Source: an uncultured Hungatella sp. (GTDB taxonomy: Bacteria; Bacillota; Clostridia; Lachnospirales; Lachnospiraceae). From it: a stretch of 7,988 nucleotides of DNA. Made by a program: the position numbers and the translations under genes. The stretch is taken from positions 1-7,988 of the forward strand of contig CAUEKH010000102.1 in assembly GCA_959018155.1 (NCBI GenBank). Reading direction: 5' to 3'. The stretch's first letter is position 1. Each line of letters starts with the position of its first letter. Below the pieces are notes generated by a model. It saw nothing but the letters and a program-made list of their open reading frames with translations, was not told where the DNA came from and did not search any database. Positions 6,043 to 7,988 of this stretch are shown in pieces.

Positions 6043-7988
6043 ATGATTCAGATAAGTAATAAAAGTATGGTAATCAGAGTGGATGAAAAAGGCAGGCTGG
6101 CCTGGCTGGAAAACAGCAGCGGCGATACGGGAAATATTATTGAAAGGCCTGCCGAAGACTTCTTTATGATGAATGTGAAAAAGGGAGAATGCTGGGAAAA
6201 CCCGGCCTGGGGTCATGACCAGAATCCGGTGATTACAGCGGCGGAGGACAGAATTACGATCTCTTATCCGTCCCTTTATGTCGCACATTTAAAGGAAGAG
6301 ATTGATATTGGGCTTGAAATGGTGCTTTCGTTCGAGGGAGGCAAGGTTCGTTTTGATGCCTCCATTGATAACCGGACGGAGGACTGTGAGGTGGTCGATT
6401 TTGAGTATCCGAGGATTGGGGTAATCAAAAAACTGAAAAAGGGAAAACCGGCTCTGTTGTGGCCGGTCCAGTCCGGTATGTGTTATCCTGATGTCGGAGA
6501 ATACTTATCAGATCTGAGTTTTACGAGGGAGATTTATCCCAACAGTATTTTCACCAAGTTCCCGGGCCATAATGGAAGTATGCAGTGGCTGGCCTTAACC
6601 GAGGGAGAAGAGACGCTTTATCTTTCCGGCCACGATGAAAAATATTACTCATCCGTGATGCGGGTACAGGGGAGCCGGGAAGACAGGGGCGCAATTACTT
6701 TGATCTACGACAAGCTGGCGTTTGTGAAGCCGGGAGAACTCTGGAACTGCCCGCCTTACGTCCTTCGGCTCTATTCGGGAAACTGGAGAGAAGGCGCACA
6801 GGAATACAGGGAGTGGGCCTCCACATGGAGAATTCCGTGTGAAAAATCGAAATGGGTCCAGGAGATGCAGGGGTATTTCCTGGTCATCAATAAACAGCAG
6901 TTCGGATATGAGATGTGGCGGTATGACCAGATTCCTCAGCTTTATGAACTGGCCAGGGCTCACGGCTGTGACGCGCTGGGACTGTTTGGATGGTATGACA
7001 GCGGCCATGACAACCAGTATCCGGATTTGGAGGTTAGTGAGTCGTTAGGCGGCACTGAGGCGTTAAAAGAGAACATGAAAAAGGTCCAGGAGGCCGGAGG
7101 CCATGTCACCCTGTATCAGCAGGGGCATCTGATTGATCCGACGACGAAATTTTATAAAATAAGAGGTCATAGGCTGGAATCGAAGAGCCGGACCGGACTT
7201 CCTTATTATGAATACTACTGTAAATCACATAAGAGTTCCTTTTTAAATATCTATACTAACAAGCTGTTTTCGATTTCCTGTCCGTCGTGCCCGGAATGGC
7301 AGGAGCTGATGGAGGAAAAGACTGATTTCGCGGCTTCCTTTGGACCGGACGGAGTCCTGTTCGACCAGATAGGAGGGATGCATCCCTATCCCTGCTTCGA
7401 TGAAAGCCATCCTCATGAGGATGGAAAGCCGTCCCTGTCCTTAAGCGGCGGCCGTCGGGCGTTATTGCCGAGAATCCGAAACCGTGCGAAAACGTACGGA
7501 AAGGAGTTCGCATTTTTCAGCGAACATATCACGGATATCTATTCCGCATATTTAGACTGTGTCCATGGAATCAATTCCAAACCGTCCGGGGAGGGGGACA
7601 GGAAAGCGGCAGCAGCCGGGGAGAGACTGTCCGCTGGACTCAACTATCCGGAATTATTCCGCTATACGTTTCCTGAGACGATTATCACGATCCGCAACAG
7701 CGCACCCTTTATATCTGTCCGGATGGCGAATTACGCGGCTGTTTTCGGGTTCCGGTTTGAGATGGAGATCCGATATCAGGACGACTGCGACGATATCCTG
7801 AATGATAAGTGGCCGAAGGAGCGGGAATATGCGAAGAAGGTCGCTGACTTAAGGCGGAGATACTGGGATATTCTTGGTTACGGAGCGTTTACAGATGAGG
7901 AAAATATCAAAAATGAAAATCCTGCCATCATAGTAAAAGGCTTTAAAAAGGATGACAGGCTGGCGGTGATGATGTGGAATGACACTGG
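6043..7988 (+). CDS. DUF6259-like putative glycoside hydrolase, 3' end cut by the window
   Basis: The frame opens at the ATG at 6043 and stays open for 648 codons to the edge. A strong AGGAGG site (6030-6035) overlaps the previous stop and lies 7 nt before the ATG. No signal peptide is present, so the product is likely cytoplasmic. The first ~270 residues look beta-rich, like the sandwich domain of GH36-type and related enzymes. A TIM-barrel-like part follows, with GWYDSGHDN (316-324), a glycine-rich LGG stretch, GVLFDQIGG (D441) and AFFSEHIT (E494). D441 and E494 are candidate nucleophile and acid/base by analogy with retaining alpha-glycosidase barrels. E545 in FPETI is another acidic candidate. 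I recognise the pattern as close to the uncharacterised DUF6259 family, from memory and not from a search. Its place last in the visible operon supports action on the imported glycan. Confidence 0.8.
   Translation, partial: MIQISNKSMVIRVDEKGRLAWLENSSGDTGNIIERPAEDFFMMNVKKGECWENPAWGHDQNPVITAAEDRITISYPSLYVAHLKEEIDIGLEMVLSFEGGKVRFDASIDNRTEDCEVVDFEYPRIGVIKKLKKGKPALLWPVQSGMCYPDVGEYLSDLSFTREIYPNSIFTKFPGHNGSMQWLALTEGEETLYLSGHDEKYYSSVMRVQGSREDRGAITLIYDKLAFVKPGELWNCPPYVLRLYSGNWREGAQEYREWASTWRIPCEKSKWVQEMQGYFLVINKQQFGYEMWRYDQIPQLYELARAHGCDALGLFGWYDSGHDNQYPDLEVSESLGGTEALKENMKKVQEAGGHVTLYQQGHLIDPTTKFYKIRGHRLESKSRTGLPYYEYYCKSHKSSFLNIYTNKLFSISCPSCPEWQELMEEKTDFAASFGPDGVLFDQIGGMHPYPCFDESHPHEDGKPSLSLSGGRRALLPRIRNRAKTYGKEFAFFSEHITDIYSAYLDCVHGINSKPSGEGDRKAAAAGERLSAGLNYPELFRYTFPETIITIRNSAPFISVRMANYAAVFGFRFEMEIRYQDDCDDILNDKWPKEREYAKKVADLRRRYWDILGYGAFTDEENIKNENPAIIVKGFKKDDRLAVMMWNDT

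Noticed and set aside
7256..7513. Minus-strand open frame of 85 codons inside the DUF6259-like gene
   Set aside because: It is fully contained in a continuous plus-strand coding frame with family-like motifs. No ribosome binding site or recognisable domain was seen.

Overview
The window looks like part of a carbohydrate-uptake and breakdown locus from a low-to-mid GC Firmicute. A gut-type member of the Clostridia/Lachnospiraceae is the best guess, by inference. The reasons are strong AGGAGG-type ribosome binding sites, consensus sigma-A promoters in a very AT-rich spacer, a lipobox lipoprotein, and an LplA/LplB/LplC-type sugar importer of the kind that is heavily expanded in those bacteria. 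No RNA genes, insertion sequences, CRISPR arrays or convincing terminators were seen.

Layout. Positions 1-104 hold the first 34 codons of an unrecognised gene on the minus strand, running off the left edge. Positions 105-460 are a divergent, AT-rich control region. It has one sigma-A-like promoter pointing each way (176-181/153-158 for the minus gene, 388-393/411-416 for the plus operon). Between them lie short direct repeats that could be regulator binding sites.

From 461 to the right edge, five genes run on the plus strand with gaps of only 5-37 nt, so they very likely form one operon. In order they are an LplB/YteP-type permease (461-1399), an LplC/YtcP-type permease (1412-2308), a large sugar-binding lipoprotein (2346-3959), a cytoplasmic clan-A glycoside hydrolase resembling GH50/agarase proteins (3965-6031), and the first 648 codons of a DUF6259-like putative glycosidase (6043-7988, cut by the window edge).

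How they would work together (inference): the lipoprotein captures an oligosaccharide outside the cell and the two permeases carry it in. The importer must be powered by an ATPase encoded elsewhere, because none is present here. Two hydrolases without signal peptides then split the sugar in the cytoplasm. No secreted depolymerase is visible, so the cell probably imports an already shortened or naturally small glycan. The substrate cannot be read from the sequence. The pairing of a GH50-like enzyme with a DUF6259 protein behind a dedicated importer is the most interesting part of the window.
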